From assembly GCA_002150995.1 (NCBI GenBank), contig MDHJ01000001.1, positions 3,204,274 to 3,268,273 of the forward strand: a stretch of 64,000 nt of DNA. Direction: 5' to 3'. Of this stretch, positions 35,498-46,039 are shown piece after piece. The notes under the pieces are model-generated. The model was not told the DNA's origin. It made no database searches and was given only the letters and a program-made list of their open reading frames with translations. The position numbers and the translations under genes were made by a program. How positions within the stretch are numbered: position 1 is the stretch's first letter; every line of letters starts with the position of its first letter. The DNA comes from Clavibacter michiganensis. GTDB taxonomy: Bacteria; Actinomycetota; Actinomycetes; Actinomycetales; Microbacteriaceae.

Positions 35498-35767
35498 CTA
35501 GTGCCGGGTCGGCCGGTCGGGGTGGTCCTGCTCGTCCATGTCCTGGAGCTCACTGCGGTTCGGCTTGAAGGACAGGGCGAGCATGGCCAGCATCACGAGG
35601 GCGCCGATGAACGCTACGCCCGTGAACACGACCACGACCGTCCAGCCCTGACCGTCGGCGGGTCGTGTGCTGAGCGCCACGATGACGCCCACGAACACGG
35701 CGAGCGCAGCGGCGATGCCGAGGAGCTCGGCGGGGCGCATGCGGTCCTTGCGGATGTTGGAAGTCAC
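35498..35767 (-). CDS. Small two-helix membrane protein
   Basis: An 89-residue protein starting VTSNIRKDRMRPAELLGIAAALAVFVGVIVAL, with a second hydrophobic segment (VVVVFTGVAFIGALVMLAMLAL) and a charged C-terminal tail ending DHPDRPTRH. I recognise no family. The GTG at 35765-35767 lies two bases after the upstream membrane gene's stop, so it is coupled to that gene. Confidence 0.65.
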   Translation of the reverse strand: MTSNIRKDRMRPAELLGIAAALAVFVGVIVALSTRPADGQGWTVVVVFTGVAFIGALVMLAMLALSFKPNRSELQDMDEQDHPDRPTRH

Positions 35768-35769
35768 GG

Positions 35770-36444
35770 TCAGCTCGCGCTCTCGGTGGTCCGGGGGGCG
35801 TCCGCCGCGGAGGTCGCGGTGGGCGTGGAGGTGCCCCATTTCATGCTCAGGGCGGCGATGACCAGGAAGACCCCGACGATCGCCGCGTAGGCGCCGAGGA
35901 GGCCCACGGCCACCACGGGCGCCGTGAGCTGGCCTTCGCGCTGCTCGACGCCGCCGTACTGCACGACGAGGTCCGGCGGCACCAGGAGGAAGGCGACGGC
36001 GAGCACGACCGTGAGCGCGCCGGTGGTGATCGCGTCGCTCGCACCGGGCACGCGGCCGCGGGAGCGCAGACCGGCGACGAGCTCGAGGAAGCCGGTGATC
36101 GCGGCCCATACGCTCACGACGTAGAGGAGCACCAGCACGCCCCCGTCCCGCGCGAGCAGCGCGGCGATCCCCGCGACCACGGTGAGCGCGCCCTGCACGA
36201 TGGCGCCGGTGCGGATGCGGGCGGCGGGCCCGCGGAGGGTGCGCGCGCCGAGGCCCGCGGTGATGGCGCCCGAGAGGATCGCGAAGACGCCGAACGCCGC
36301 CAGCCCGAGGGCCGGCGAGTGGTCGCTGGAGAACGTGATGAACGCGGCGAGGGCGAGGGCCGGCAGTGCGCGCAGGAGGAGCACGGGCCAGTACGCCGCC
36401 CGGAACGTCAGCTCGTCCTCGGACACGGCAGCCTCTCTCTCCAT
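35770..36444 (-). CDS. HdeD/DUF308-like membrane protein
   Basis: A 224-residue protein with about six membrane helices. WPVLLLRALPALALAAFITF, VFAILSGAITAGLG and WAAITGFLELVAGLRSRG follow the HdeD/DUF308 layout of paired helices ending in a basic residue cluster. Function is not known beyond a possible link to acid or membrane stress in other bacteria. Ser/Thr/Ala-rich residues make up the C-terminal tail. The ATG follows GAGAGG. Confidence 0.68.
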   Translation of the reverse strand: MEREAAVSEDELTFRAAYWPVLLLRALPALALAAFITFSSDHSPALGLAAFGVFAILSGAITAGLGARTLRGPAARIRTGAIVQGALTVVAGIAALLARDGGVLVLLYVVSVWAAITGFLELVAGLRSRGRVPGASDAITTGALTVVLAVAFLLVPPDLVVQYGGVEQREGQLTAPVVAVGLLGAYAAIVGVFLVIAALSMKWGTSTPTATSAADAPRTTESAS

Positions 36445-36521
36445 CCGGGCCAGCCTACTCGGTGGGTTCCTGGGCGGATGCTCGGGCGGGCGCCCGCGAT
36501 GACGCCCGCGCGCGGCTGGCC

Positions 36522-36527
36522 TAGGCT
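36522..36527 (+). promoter_or_regulatory. -10 element TAGGCT of a leaderless promoter
   Basis: TAGGCT lies six bases before the GTG at 36534 and no ribosome binding site is visible. Confidence 0.45.
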
Positions 36528-36533
36528 CGGGAC

Positions 36534-36650
36534 GTGACGAGTCCCCTCCCCCGTCTGGCCGCCGCGGCGGCCGGTGCGGTCGCCGGGCTCGTCATCGTCT
36601 GCGCCGTGGGCGTGGCGTGCGGGATCGTCTACGCGAACCGGGCGTTCTGA
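36534..36650 (+). CDS. 38-residue single-pass membrane peptide
   Basis: A short ORF beginning VTSPLPRLAAAAAGAV and carrying one hydrophobic helix before the end YANRAF. I recognise no family. Support comes from codon use typical of the genome, a membrane-like composition and a TAGGCT hexamer exactly six bases before the GTG, which fits leaderless translation. It lies 229 bases before ppgK and could also be a short leader peptide. Confidence 0.45.
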   Translation: MTSPLPRLAAAAAGAVAGLVIVCAVGVACGIVYANRAF

Positions 36651-36879
36651 CGGCACGGCGCAGTCGCCGTCGCCGGAGGGATCCGCGATCCGGGTCGGCG
36701 CATCGCGCGGGGACCGGCAGGAGTGCGGCCGCTCGCCGGATCGGACCGGCGCGTCAGCCACCGGCACCCGTGCCGCACCCGCACCTGCACCACCCGTGAC
36801 CGCCGGCCTCGCACCGGATCCGCCCGCCCCGCACCGCCCCGCAGCACCGTCCCGTCCGCCGCAACCGAGAGGCCCCGCC

Positions 36880-37794
36880 GTGCCCCAGCCCGAGACCGCG
36901 CCGCGACCCGGATCCGCCGGCGACCCCGCGAGCAGCAGCCGCACTGCCGGCGGCCGTGCACCCGGCGGCTTCATCCCCGTCGACCGCGCCGTCGTCGCCG
37001 CGCCCGAGGGAGCCGCGGCCGCCCTCGCCCGGCGCGACCGGCTCGCCCTCGGCATCGACATCGGCGGGACCACGCTCAAGGCCGGGATCGTGGACGTCAC
37101 CACGGGCATCCGGCTCACGGAGCGGATGACCGTCGGGAAGCCGGTCGGCGGCGAGCCGGAGGACATCGCGGACGTGATCGCCGAGATCGTCCTCGAGCTC
37201 ACCCCCGACGAGGACCTGCCCGTCGGCGTGGGCGTCCCGGGGATCGTGCGCGACGGGATCGTGCGCTCGTCCGCCCACATCTCCGACCGCTGGCTCGGCA
37301 TGGACGCGCGCTCGGCCATCCGCGAGCGGAGCGGGATCGACGTGCTCACGGTCAACGACGCGGACGCGGCCGGCGTGGCCGAGCTCGAGTACGGCGTGCT
37401 GCAGGGTCGCGGCGGGCTCGTGATCCTCACCACGCTGGGCACCGGCATCGGCACGGCCCTGCTGCACGACGGCACCCTCATCCCGAACAGCGAGCTCGGG
37501 CACATCCACCTCGACGGCGGCGACTACGAGATGCAGGCGGCCTTCTCCGCGGTCCGGCGCGAGGGCATCACGTTCGAGGAGTGGGCGGCGCGGCTCCAGC
37601 GCTACTACCGGCACCTCGAGTCGATCATGTCGCCCGACCTGATCGTCGTGGGCGGAGCCGCGGCCCATGAGTTCGGGCGGTTCTCGGCGTTCCTCGACGT
37701 CGACACCGAGATCATCGCGGCCAGTCGCGGGAACGACGCCGGACTCGTCGGCGCGGCGCTGCTGGCGCACCGGGCGGGCGTCGCCCCCGACTGA
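36880..37794 (+). CDS. ppgK: Polyphosphate glucokinase
   Basis: A 304-residue ROK-like glucokinase of the actinobacterial PpgK type, phosphorylating glucose with polyphosphate or ATP. The nucleotide/phosphate motif LGIDIGGTTLKAGIVD, VGVGVPGIVRDGIVRSSAHI, NDADAAGVAE, LTTLGTGIGTALL and VVGGAAAHE are all in place. The first 50 residues are a variable Ala/Pro tail. The GTG at 36880 is chosen because GAGAGG lies seven bases upstream, the same spacing as in the siderophore-binding gene at 16583. It is convergent with the glycosyltransferase. Confidence 0.9.
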   Translation: MPQPETAPRPGSAGDPASSSRTAGGRAPGGFIPVDRAVVAAPEGAAAALARRDRLALGIDIGGTTLKAGIVDVTTGIRLTERMTVGKPVGGEPEDIADVIAEIVLELTPDEDLPVGVGVPGIVRDGIVRSSAHISDRWLGMDARSAIRERSGIDVLTVNDADAAGVAELEYGVLQGRGGLVILTTLGTGIGTALLHDGTLIPNSELGHIHLDGGDYEMQAAFSAVRREGITFEEWAARLQRYYRHLESIMSPDLIVVGGAAAHEFGRFSAFLDVDTEIIAASRGNDAGLVGAALLAHRAGVAPD

Positions 37795-37841
37795 GCGGAC
37801 GGGCGTCGCCCTTGGATCGAGCGGGCGGGCGTCCCGCGGCT

Positions 37842-37870
37842 CGGGTCGGCGACCCGACCCGACCCGACCC
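37842..37870. repeat. Hairpin and GACCC pentanucleotide repeat
   Basis: CGGGTC (37842-37847) pairs with GACCCG (37851-37856), and GACCC is repeated four times at 37851-37870. The array lies between convergent ppgK and the glycosyltransferase and may act as a terminator. Confidence 0.5.
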
Positions 37871-37971
37871 GGCCGGACCCGGTCCTGCCCGGTTCGGCCC
37901 GGCCCGGCCACTCCGGCGCACGACCGGCTCCCGCGGATCTACCCGTGGGCTGGTCCGCTCCGGTCCACGGA

Positions 37972-39231
37972 TCAGGCTGCCGGCTCCCCCGCGGCGCTCC
38001 CCTCCGCGGCAGGACGCCCTCCGGGACCCCGCAGACCGTCCCCTCGCGTCTCCCGGCCCCTCCGCTCGCGCAGCAGCCGGTACTCCGCGGCGACGTCGGC
38101 CGCCGCCACGTCCCACGTGTGCCGCGCCGCGTGCTCCCGGGCCGAGGCGGACAGGCGCGCGAGGGCGGCCGGATCGGCGAGCAGCCCGCGGATCGCGCGG
38201 GCCCAGTCGGCGGGCTCGCGCGTCGGAACGAAGACGCCGCTGACCCCCTCCCGCACCGAGTCGACGAGCCCCTCGGTGCGCGACGCGACCACGGGCGTGC
38301 CGCACGCGGCGGCCTCGAGCGCCACCAGGCCGTAGGTCTCCGCCGCGGAGGGCATGAGCGCGAGGTGCGCGGCCGCGAGGGCGCGCGCGGTCGCCGCCCG
38401 GTCGAGCGCGCCGGTGAACACCACGTCGTCCTGGACCCCGAGGGAGCGGACGAGCCCTTGGAGGCCGTCCGCGTAGGCGTCCCGGCCGGGCGAGACCCCG
38501 CCCGCGATCACGAGCAGGGGCCGGGTCGCGGGATCCAGCAGCGCGAGCGCCCGCACCGCGACGTCCTGCCCCTTGAGCGGCTGGATCCGCCCGAGCAGCA
38601 CGATGCGCACCCGCCCGCCGCCGCGGCCCGACGGCTCCTGCAGGAACGCTGCCTCCACCCCCGGCGCGACCACGTGCACGGCGGCCGGGTCGGCGCCGTA
38701 CGCCTCGACGAGCAGCCGCCTCTCGGACTCGGCCGATGCGACGACGAGGTCCGAGGCGCGCACGAGCCGCCCCTCGTCGGCGAGCCGGGACGCGGGCTCG
38801 GGGGTGTCGCCGGCCACGAGCCGGCGGTTCTTGCCCGCCGACACCGAGTGCAGGGTCAGGACGTGCGGGACGCCCCAGGCGCGCGCGACCGGGAGCGACG
38901 CGACCGCCGACAGCCAGTAGTGGGCGTGCACCACGTCGGCCGGCGGGAGCGCCGCGAGCGCGGCCGCGAACGCATCCGTGATCGCGGGCAGCTCCTCCTT
39001 GGCGAGCGGCCCCGCCGGGCCAGCGCGCAGGGAGATCAGCTCCACGCCCGGGGCGACGGGAACGACCGCCGGGTCGGCCGGATCGGTGGCCCGGGTGATC
39101 AGCCGCACCTCGTGCCCCTGCCGCCCGAGGCTCCGCGCGAGCTCCAGCAGGTACACGTTGAGCCCTCCGGCGTCGCCGGTGCTGGGCTTCTGGATCGGCG
39201 ACGTGTGCAGCGAGACGAACGCGATCCTCAT
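37972..39231 (-). CDS. GT4-family glycosyltransferase (MshA-like)
   Basis: A 419-residue retaining glycosyltransferase with GT-B fold. The N-terminal SPIQKPSTGDAGGLNVYLLELARSLGRQGHEVRLITR and the C-terminal PSAAETYGLVALEAAACGTPVVASRTEGL (with the E-x7-E nucleotide-sugar motif) match MshA, which starts mycothiol synthesis from UDP-GlcNAc and inositol phosphate. Other GT4 enzymes look similar, so I keep the call at family level. The ATG has TAGGAT seven bases upstream on the minus strand. A Gly/Arg-rich tail follows the catalytic domain. Confidence 0.8.
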   Translation of the reverse strand: MRIAFVSLHTSPIQKPSTGDAGGLNVYLLELARSLGRQGHEVRLITRATDPADPAVVPVAPGVELISLRAGPAGPLAKEELPAITDAFAAALAALPPADVVHAHYWLSAVASLPVARAWGVPHVLTLHSVSAGKNRRLVAGDTPEPASRLADEGRLVRASDLVVASAESERRLLVEAYGADPAAVHVVAPGVEAAFLQEPSGRGGGRVRIVLLGRIQPLKGQDVAVRALALLDPATRPLLVIAGGVSPGRDAYADGLQGLVRSLGVQDDVVFTGALDRAATARALAAAHLALMPSAAETYGLVALEAAACGTPVVASRTEGLVDSVREGVSGVFVPTREPADWARAIRGLLADPAALARLSASAREHAARHTWDVAAADVAAEYRLLRERRGRETRGDGLRGPGGRPAAEGSAAGEPAA

Positions 39232-39238
39232 GCGCCCG

Positions 39239-39244
39239 ATCCTA
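39239..39244 (-). promoter_or_regulatory. -10 element TAGGAT of a leaderless promoter for the glycosyltransferase
   Basis: TAGGAT on the minus strand lies seven bases before the ATG at 39229-39231. Confidence 0.45.
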
Positions 39245-39286
39245 CGAGCGGCCGGCCGGCCCTCCGCGGCCCGGCCCCGACCGGGC

Positions 39287-40843
39287 TCAGCCCTCGCCGC
39301 CCAGCCGTCCCGCGAGCCGGCCGTGCATGCGGAGGCTCGCGTCGTTCATCCCCGCGATGTCGACGGTGGTGCCGCGCCGCTCGTACTTCGTGGTGATCGC
39401 GTCGAGCGCGGCGACCGTCGAGGCGTCCCAGACGTGGGACCCGCTCATGTCGATGCGGACGCGCGCGGGGTCCTCCGCGTACCGGAACCGGGTGGTGAGG
39501 TCGTTGCTCGACGCGAAGAAGAGCTCCCCGACGACGCGGTACTCGGCCGTCGGCTCGCCGTCCGCGCCCTCGACCACCGTGCGCTCCACCGTGGCGAAGC
39601 GCGCCACGCGCCGGGCGAAGACGACCATGGCCGCGATCACGCCGACGACCACGCCGATCGCGAGGTTGTGCGTCGCGACGACGACGGCGACCGTCAGCAC
39701 CATCACGAGCGTCTCGCCGACCGGCATGCGCTTGAGCGTCGACGGCCGGATGCTGTGCCAGTCGAACGTGCCCACCGACACCATCACCATCACCGCGACG
39801 AGCGCGGCCATCGGGATGACGGCCACGAGGTCGCCGAGCACCACTACGAGCAGCAGCAGGAAGACCCCGGCGAGGAACGTGGAGATGCGCGTGCGCGCCC
39901 CCGAGGCCTTCACGTTGATCATCGTCTGGCCGATCATCGCGCAGCCGCCCATGCCCCCGAAGAGGCCCGACAGCATGTTCGCGGCGCCCTGGCCCCACGT
40001 CTCGCGCGTCTTGTGGGAGGGCGTGTCGGTGATGTCGTCGACGAGCTTCGCCGTCATCAGCGACTCGAGGATCCCGACGAGCGCCATCGCGAGCGCGTAC
40101 GGCCCGATGATGCCCAGGGTCTCGAGGGTGAGCGGGACCTGCGGCAGGAACAGCTCCGGGAGGCTGCGCGGCAGCTCGCCCTGGTCGCCGACGGTGGGCA
40201 CGGCGAGTGCGCCGAGCACCGTCGCACCGGTGAGGAGGGCGATGGCGACGAGCGGCGCCGGGACCGCGCGGGTGACGCGGGGCAGCAGGACGAGGATCGC
40301 GATGCCCACCGCGACGAGCGGGTAGACGAGCCACGGGACGTCGACGAGGTTCGGGATCTGCGCCGTGAAGATCAGGATCGCGAGCGCGTTGACGAAGCCG
40401 ACCATGACGGAGCGCGGGATGAACCGCATGAGCCGCGCGACGCCGAGCACCGCGAGGACCACCTGCAGGAGGCCCGCGAGGATCACCGTGGCCAGGAAGT
40501 AGTCCATGCCGTGCTCGCGCGCGACGGGCGCGATGACGAGGGCGACGGCGCCGGTCGCCGCGGAGATCATGGCCGGGCGGCCGCCGAGGAAGGCGATGGT
40601 GACGGCCATCACGAACGACGAGAACAGGCCCACGCGCGGATCCACGCCCGCGATGATCGAGAACGAGATGGCCTCGGGGATGAGCGCCAGCGCCACCACC
40701 AGGCCGGCCAGGACCTCCCGGGTGAGGATGCGGGGCGTCCGCAGGGCCTCGAGGACGGACGGCGACGGCGCGGGCGCGGCGGCGGGGCGCGGGCCGCGAC
40801 CCGGGGCGGACGGGTCGACGGCGGACGGGGGCGTGACGGACAC
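39287..40843 (-). CDS. SulP family anion permease with STAS domain
   Basis: A 518-residue SulP (SLC26-type) transporter. Ten to twelve helices include LIPEAISFSIIAGVDPRVGLFSSFVMAV, GMGGCAMIGQTMINVKASGARTRIS and a conserved MSGLFGG-like stretch (NMLSGLFGGMGG). A C-terminal STAS domain (VRIDMSGSHVWDASTVAALDAI) follows. It probably carries sulfate or bicarbonate; the substrate is not fixed. The GTG start follows CGGAG. It is divergent from a MerR regulator, with a large palindrome between, so it may be controlled by that regulator. Confidence 0.88.
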   Translation of the reverse strand: MSVTPPSAVDPSAPGRGPRPAAAPAPSPSVLEALRTPRILTREVLAGLVVALALIPEAISFSIIAGVDPRVGLFSSFVMAVTIAFLGGRPAMISAATGAVALVIAPVAREHGMDYFLATVILAGLLQVVLAVLGVARLMRFIPRSVMVGFVNALAILIFTAQIPNLVDVPWLVYPLVAVGIAILVLLPRVTRAVPAPLVAIALLTGATVLGALAVPTVGDQGELPRSLPELFLPQVPLTLETLGIIGPYALAMALVGILESLMTAKLVDDITDTPSHKTRETWGQGAANMLSGLFGGMGGCAMIGQTMINVKASGARTRISTFLAGVFLLLLVVVLGDLVAVIPMAALVAVMVMVSVGTFDWHSIRPSTLKRMPVGETLVMVLTVAVVVATHNLAIGVVVGVIAAMVVFARRVARFATVERTVVEGADGEPTAEYRVVGELFFASSNDLTTRFRYAEDPARVRIDMSGSHVWDASTVAALDAITTKYERRGTTVDIAGMNDASLRMHGRLAGRLGGEG

Positions 40844-41041
40844 GGTGCTCCGATCGGGAGGAGGAGGACGACGAGGACGGGGGTGGGATCCGTGCCCGGG
40901 CCGGTGACGGCGGGGCGCGCATGCCCGGCGCCGGCCGGGTGCCCGCACACGGCGGACGCCCCCGGACGGGGCGGTGATGCGTCTCCCGGATTCGGGGAGA
41001 ATGGTCGGAGGCGGCCGTCCGGCCGCGACCCACCCCACCCT

Positions 41042-41067
41042 ACCCTGCCCTCACGTGAGGGAAGGGT
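41042..41067. promoter_or_regulatory. MerR-type operator palindrome
   Basis: A 26-base inverted repeat centred on CCCTCACGTGAGGG (41048-41061), whose outer arms ACCCT and AGGGT also pair. Only one pair mismatches. It lies between the SulP gene and the merR gene and is a good site for the MerR protein. Confidence 0.65.
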
Positions 41068-41083
41068 CTGTCTGGAGGCCCGC

Positions 41084-41473
41084 ATGACGCGTCCTGCCGG
41101 CTCCGCGACCATGCAGATCGGCGAGCTCGCCGAGCGCACCGGCCTGTCGCACCGCACGCTCCGCCACTACGACGAGACCGGCCTGCTCCGTCCGTCCGGC
41201 CGATCCGACGGCGGCTTCCGCCTGTACACGGACGAGGACCTGGAGCGCCTCCTCCTGATCCGTCGGATGAAGCCGCTCGGCTTCTCCCTGGAGGAGATGA
41301 TGCGCCTGCTCGAGGTCACCGACGCGCTCGACGCCGCCGGCCCCGACGACGACACCGCGTCGCTCCGCGCCGACCTCGCCGCCTTCATCACCGACGCGGA
41401 GGAGCGCCGACGGCGCCTGGCGGAGCACCTCGGCATGGCCGACGAGTTCCTCGACCGCCTCCGCGCCCGCTGA
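41084..41473 (+). CDS. MerR family transcriptional regulator
   Basis: A 129-residue regulator. The DNA-binding part reads [63 protein letters not shown], a classical MerR helix-turn-helix and wing. A coiled-coil helix follows but no clear effector domain with metal cysteines is present. The ATG is preceded by GGAGG. It is divergent from the SulP transporter and its own promoter contains the palindrome at 41042-41067. Confidence 0.9.
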   Translation: MTRPAGSATMQIGELAERTGLSHRTLRHYDETGLLRPSGRSDGGFRLYTDEDLERLLLIRRMKPLGFSLEEMMRLLEVTDALDAAGPDDDTASLRADLAAFITDAEERRRRLAEHLGMADEFLDRLRAR

Positions 41474-41521
41474 CGCACCGGGTCGCCCCGGCCCTCGGAC
41501 ATCCCTCCCGGAACCGCCTCG

Positions 41522-41527
41522 TACCAT
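41522..41527 (+). promoter_or_regulatory. -10 element TACCAT of a leaderless promoter for prfC
   Basis: TACCAT ends six bases before the GTG at 41534. The GGAGG that follows is too close to act as a ribosome binding site. Confidence 0.4.
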
Positions 41528-41533
41528 GGAGGG

Positions 41534-43157
41534 GTGTCGACCATCACCCCTCCCGCGCCGCCGCCTCGGCCTCCGCCGGTCCCGTGCTGCGCGAGGCGTC
41601 CCGACGTCGCACGTTCGCCGTCATCTCCCACCCCGACGCGGGCAAGTCCACGCTCACCGAGGCGCTGCTGCTGCACGCGCACGCCATCGGCTCCGCGGGG
41701 CCGTCCACGGCAAGCAGGGCCGGAAGTCCACCGTCTCCGACTGGATGGACATGGAGAAGGAGCGCGGGATCTCGGTGAGCTCCGCCGCGATCCAGTTCAC
41801 CCACCGCGACACCGTCATGAACGTCGTCGACACCCCCGGGCACGCCGACTTCTCCGAGGACACGTACCGCGTGCTCTCCGCGGTCGACGCCGCGATCATG
41901 CTCGTCGACGCCTCCCGCGGGCTCGAGACCCAGACCATGAAGCTGTTCGAGGTGTGCCGCCAGCGCCGCATCCCGATCATCACCGTCATCAACAAGTGGG
42001 ACCGGCCGGGACGCGAGCCGCTCGACCTCATGGACGAGATCAAGGAGCGCACGGGACTCCTCCCCACCCCGCTCACGTGGCCCGTCGGCGAGTCCGGCGC
42101 GTTCTTCGGCGTGGTCGACCGCTCCACCGGGGAGTGCGTCCACTTCACGCGCACCGCGGGCGGCGCGAGCATCGCCCCCGAGACGCGCATGTCGCCCGAG
42201 GAGGCCCTCGCCGCCGCCGGATCCGCGTGGACGAACGCCGTCGAGGAGAGCGAGCTCCTGCACGAGGAGGGCCAGGACCACGACGAGGAGTCGTTCCTCG
42301 CCCGACGCACCACGCCCGTCCTCTTCGCGGCGGCCGTGCTCAACTTCGGCGTCACCCACATCCTCGACGCCCTCGACTCCATCGCCCCGGCCGCGCAGCC
42401 GCGCCCCGACGAGCAGGACCGCACGCGTCCCGTCGAGGACGACTTCTCGGGCTTCGTGTTCAAGGTCCAGTCGGGCATGAACACCGCACACCGCGACCGG
42501 CTCGCGTTCATGCGCATCTGCTCGGGCGTCTTCCACCGCGGCATGACGGTGACGCACGCCCAGACCGGCCGGCCCTTCGTCACCAAGTACGCCCAGCAGC
42601 TGTTCGGCCGTGAGCGCTCCACGGTGGAGGACGCCTACCCCGGCGACGTCGTGGGTCTCGTGAACGCGTCCAACATCCGCGTGGGCGACACGCTCTTCGA
42701 CGGCGCGCCCGTCACCTTCCCGCGCCTCCCCCAGTTCGCGCCCGAGCTCTTCCGCGTCGTCCGCTCGAAGGACACGAGCACCCACAAGCAGTTCCGCAAG
42801 GGCATCGAGCAGCTCGACCACGAGGGCGTCATCCAGGTGATGCGCTCCGACCTCCGCGGCGATCAGGCCCCCGTCCTCGGCGCCGTCGGCCCCATGCAGT
42901 TCGAGGTCGTCGTCGAGCGCATGACGAACGAGTTCCGCGCGCCGCTGCGCATGGAGCCCCTCGAGTACCAGGTGGCCCGGATCACCGACGCCGCCTCCGC
43001 GCCCGCCCTCGCGAAGACCATCGGCGTCGAGGTGCTCATGCGTTCCGACGGCACGCACATCGCCCTCATCACCACCCCCTGGCGCCTCAAGGCGATCGAG
43101 CGCGACAGTCCCGAGCTGACCCTCGTCGACGCGGCGACGGCCCTCCCGGACGCGTGA
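41534..43157 (+). CDS. prfC: Peptide chain release factor 3 (two apparent frameshifts)
   Basis: RF3 of about 541 residues after two bases are restored, in CCCC at 41547-41550 and GGGG at 41697-41700. The GTPase motifs are [13 protein letters not shown] (G1), [14 protein letters not shown] (G3) and [11 protein letters not shown] (G4). Domains II and III follow, with [24 protein letters not shown] and [16 protein letters not shown]3 recycles class I release factors after peptide release. Both breaks fit the missing-base pattern and lie upstream of an otherwise intact ORF, so I believe the gene works. The most likely start is GTG 41534. Confidence 0.9.
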
Positions 43158-43173
43158 TCGCCGGGATGCGGCC

Positions 43174-43524
43174 GTGACCCCCTCAGCCGGTCACGACCCG
43201 GCGGGCCCCGTCCCCGCCGTCCTCGGGCTCACGATCGACGCCGAGACGCGCTGCGAGCACTACGGCTCCCGGCTCGACGTCGTCGCCCTGCGCGCGCCAT
43301 GCTGCGGTGCCTGGTACCCGTGCCACCTGTGCCACGCGGCCGTGGCCGACCATCCCCTCGAGGTGATCCCCCGGGCGGAGCACGACCTTCCCGCCGCCCT
43401 GTGCGGCGTCTGCCGCGCGACGATGACGGTGCCGCAGTACCTCGCGGCCGAGGCGTGCCCGCGGTGCGCTGCGCCGTTCAACCCCGGATGCGCGGCGCAC
43501 GCCCACCTGTACTTCGCCCCCTGA
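43174..43524 (+). CDS. CHY zinc finger protein
   Basis: A 116-residue protein containing a CHY-type zinc finger: ETRCEHYGSRLDVVALRAPCCGAWYPCHLCHAAVADH, then LCGVCRATMTVPQYLAAEACPRCAAPFNPGCAAHAHLYF. At least ten Cys/His residues can bind three zinc ions. The N-terminus is disordered. Function in bacteria is unknown. The GTG follows prfC by 16 bases and is likely co-transcribed. Confidence 0.85.
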   Translation: MTPSAGHDPAGPVPAVLGLTIDAETRCEHYGSRLDVVALRAPCCGAWYPCHLCHAAVADHPLEVIPRAEHDLPAALCGVCRATMTVPQYLAAEACPRCAAPFNPGCAAHAHLYFAP

Positions 43525-43568
43525 CGGCGGCGCGGCCGGACCTCGTCGGGCCGCACCCTGAGCACGGG

Positions 43569-43628
43569 ACGCCGATGCGCGGAACGCCGATGCGCGGAAC
43601 GCCGGTGCACGGAACGCCGGTGCACCGG
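43569..43628. repeat. Four-copy 15-base tandem repeat
   Basis: Four adjacent 15-base units (43569, 43584, 43599, 43614), variants of ACGCCGATGCGCGGA; the first two are identical. The array lies in the 219-base gap between convergent genes and is a likely variable-number repeat. It lacks spacers, so it is not a CRISPR. Confidence 0.75.
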
Positions 43629-43743
43629 CCCCGGCGCCCGGGCCCGCCCGCAGCGGCAGGAGCGCGCGCAGCGCCACCGGACCGCCCGCGACTCCCCAGG
43701 CCCAGCCGCGACGTCTCAGGACCGCCCGCGGCGGCTGCCTCGA

Positions 43744-45123
<1,380 letters not shown>

Positions 45124-45575
45124 GTGCGGCTCCCCTCGGTCGGCTGGGCGGATGCGCCCGCACGACCGTTCTAGCTCGGACCTCCGACACCGCTCGGACG
45201 GCGTCGACCGGACCCCTGTCGGGTCATCCGGCGACCCGTTCGACGGGTGCTGCCCCACGATATGGATCGACCCGCGCACGACCAAATGCACCTGTGGACG
45301 GGGCTGTGGACAATGTGGGCGAAACGCCGGGGATCGTGTGGACTACCTGGGGATGGACCTGTGGACTACTCGCGGATATGACCGCGGAATCGCTGTCTGA
45401 CCAGCACCGTGGAGTTCCACATCCGATGTGGGGAAACTAGTCTGGACCAGCGCTTGAGAGTTCTTCTGCTAGGGCCTCGCCTGTGGATGGAGCTGGGGAT
45501 CGAGGCGCTCTGACCGGCTCCTTAACCGCCGATGGCGGTGGGCATCATGCCCACCGCCACCGTGCTCGTGCTGCG
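45124..45575. other. Intergenic region with DnaA-box-like cluster
   Basis: A 452-base gap between dnaB and rplI, both on the minus strand. It is less G+C-rich than neighbours and contains four same-orientation TGTGGAC motifs (see separate entry), plus a looser TGTGGGGAA near 45427 and TGTGGATGG near 45482. No gene is supported. It must contain the dnaB promoter. Confidence 0.6.
45293..45368 (+). promoter_or_regulatory. Cluster of DnaA-box-like sites upstream of dnaB
   Basis: Four TGTGGAC motifs in the same orientation: TGTGGACGG at 45293-45301, TGTGGACAA at 45305-45313 (the exact complement of the consensus TTGTCCACA), TGTGGACTA at 45337-45345 and again at 45360-45368. Such clustering in 76 bases suggests DnaA binding. 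Confidence 0.65.
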
Positions 45576-46028
45576 TTACTTCGCGGCGACGACCTGCAGG
45601 CTGATCGTGGCGACGATGTCGTCACGGAGCCGGATCGTGGCCTCGTGGTTGCCCGTGGCCTTGATGGCCGTGGGGATCTCGATCTTGCGCTTGTCGACCT
45701 GGCCGATGCCGGACTCCTCGACCGCCTTGGCGATGTCGGACGTCTTGACGGAGCCGAAGAGGCGCCCGCCCTGGCCGGCCTTGACGGTCAGCTTGACGAT
45801 CTTGGCCTCGAGGCGGCTCTTGAGGTCCTGCGCCTCCTCGATGGTCGCGTGCTCGCGAGCGGCACGCGCGGCCTTGATCTGCTCGATCTGCTTCTCGCCG
45901 CCGCGGCTCCAGATGACCGCGAAGCCCTGGGGCACGAGGTAGTTGCGGGAGAACCCGTTCTTGACCTCGACGACGTCTCCGGGGGAACCGAGGCCGGAGA
46001 CCTCGGTCGTCAGGATTACTTTCGACAT
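45576..46028 (-). CDS. rplI: 50S ribosomal protein L9
   Basis: A 150-residue L9 with the N-terminal domain [38 protein letters not shown], a long connecting helix and a C-terminal domain [15 protein letters not shown]. It binds 23S rRNA at the base of the L1 stalk and limits frameshifting. It is last in the rpsF-ssb-rpsR-rplI operon, 12 bases after rpsR. Confidence 0.97.
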   Translation of the reverse strand: MSKVILTTEVSGLGSPGDVVEVKNGFSRNYLVPQGFAVIWSRGGEKQIEQIKAARAAREHATIEEAQDLKSRLEAKIVKLTVKAGQGGRLFGSVKTSDIAKAVEESGIGQVDKRKIEIPTAIKATGNHEATIRLRDDIVATISLQVVAAK

Positions 46029-46039
46029 TCCATTACCCC

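Noticed and set aside
43569..43628. Possible CRISPR array
   Set aside because: Units are contiguous 15-mers with no spacers and no cas genes nearby.
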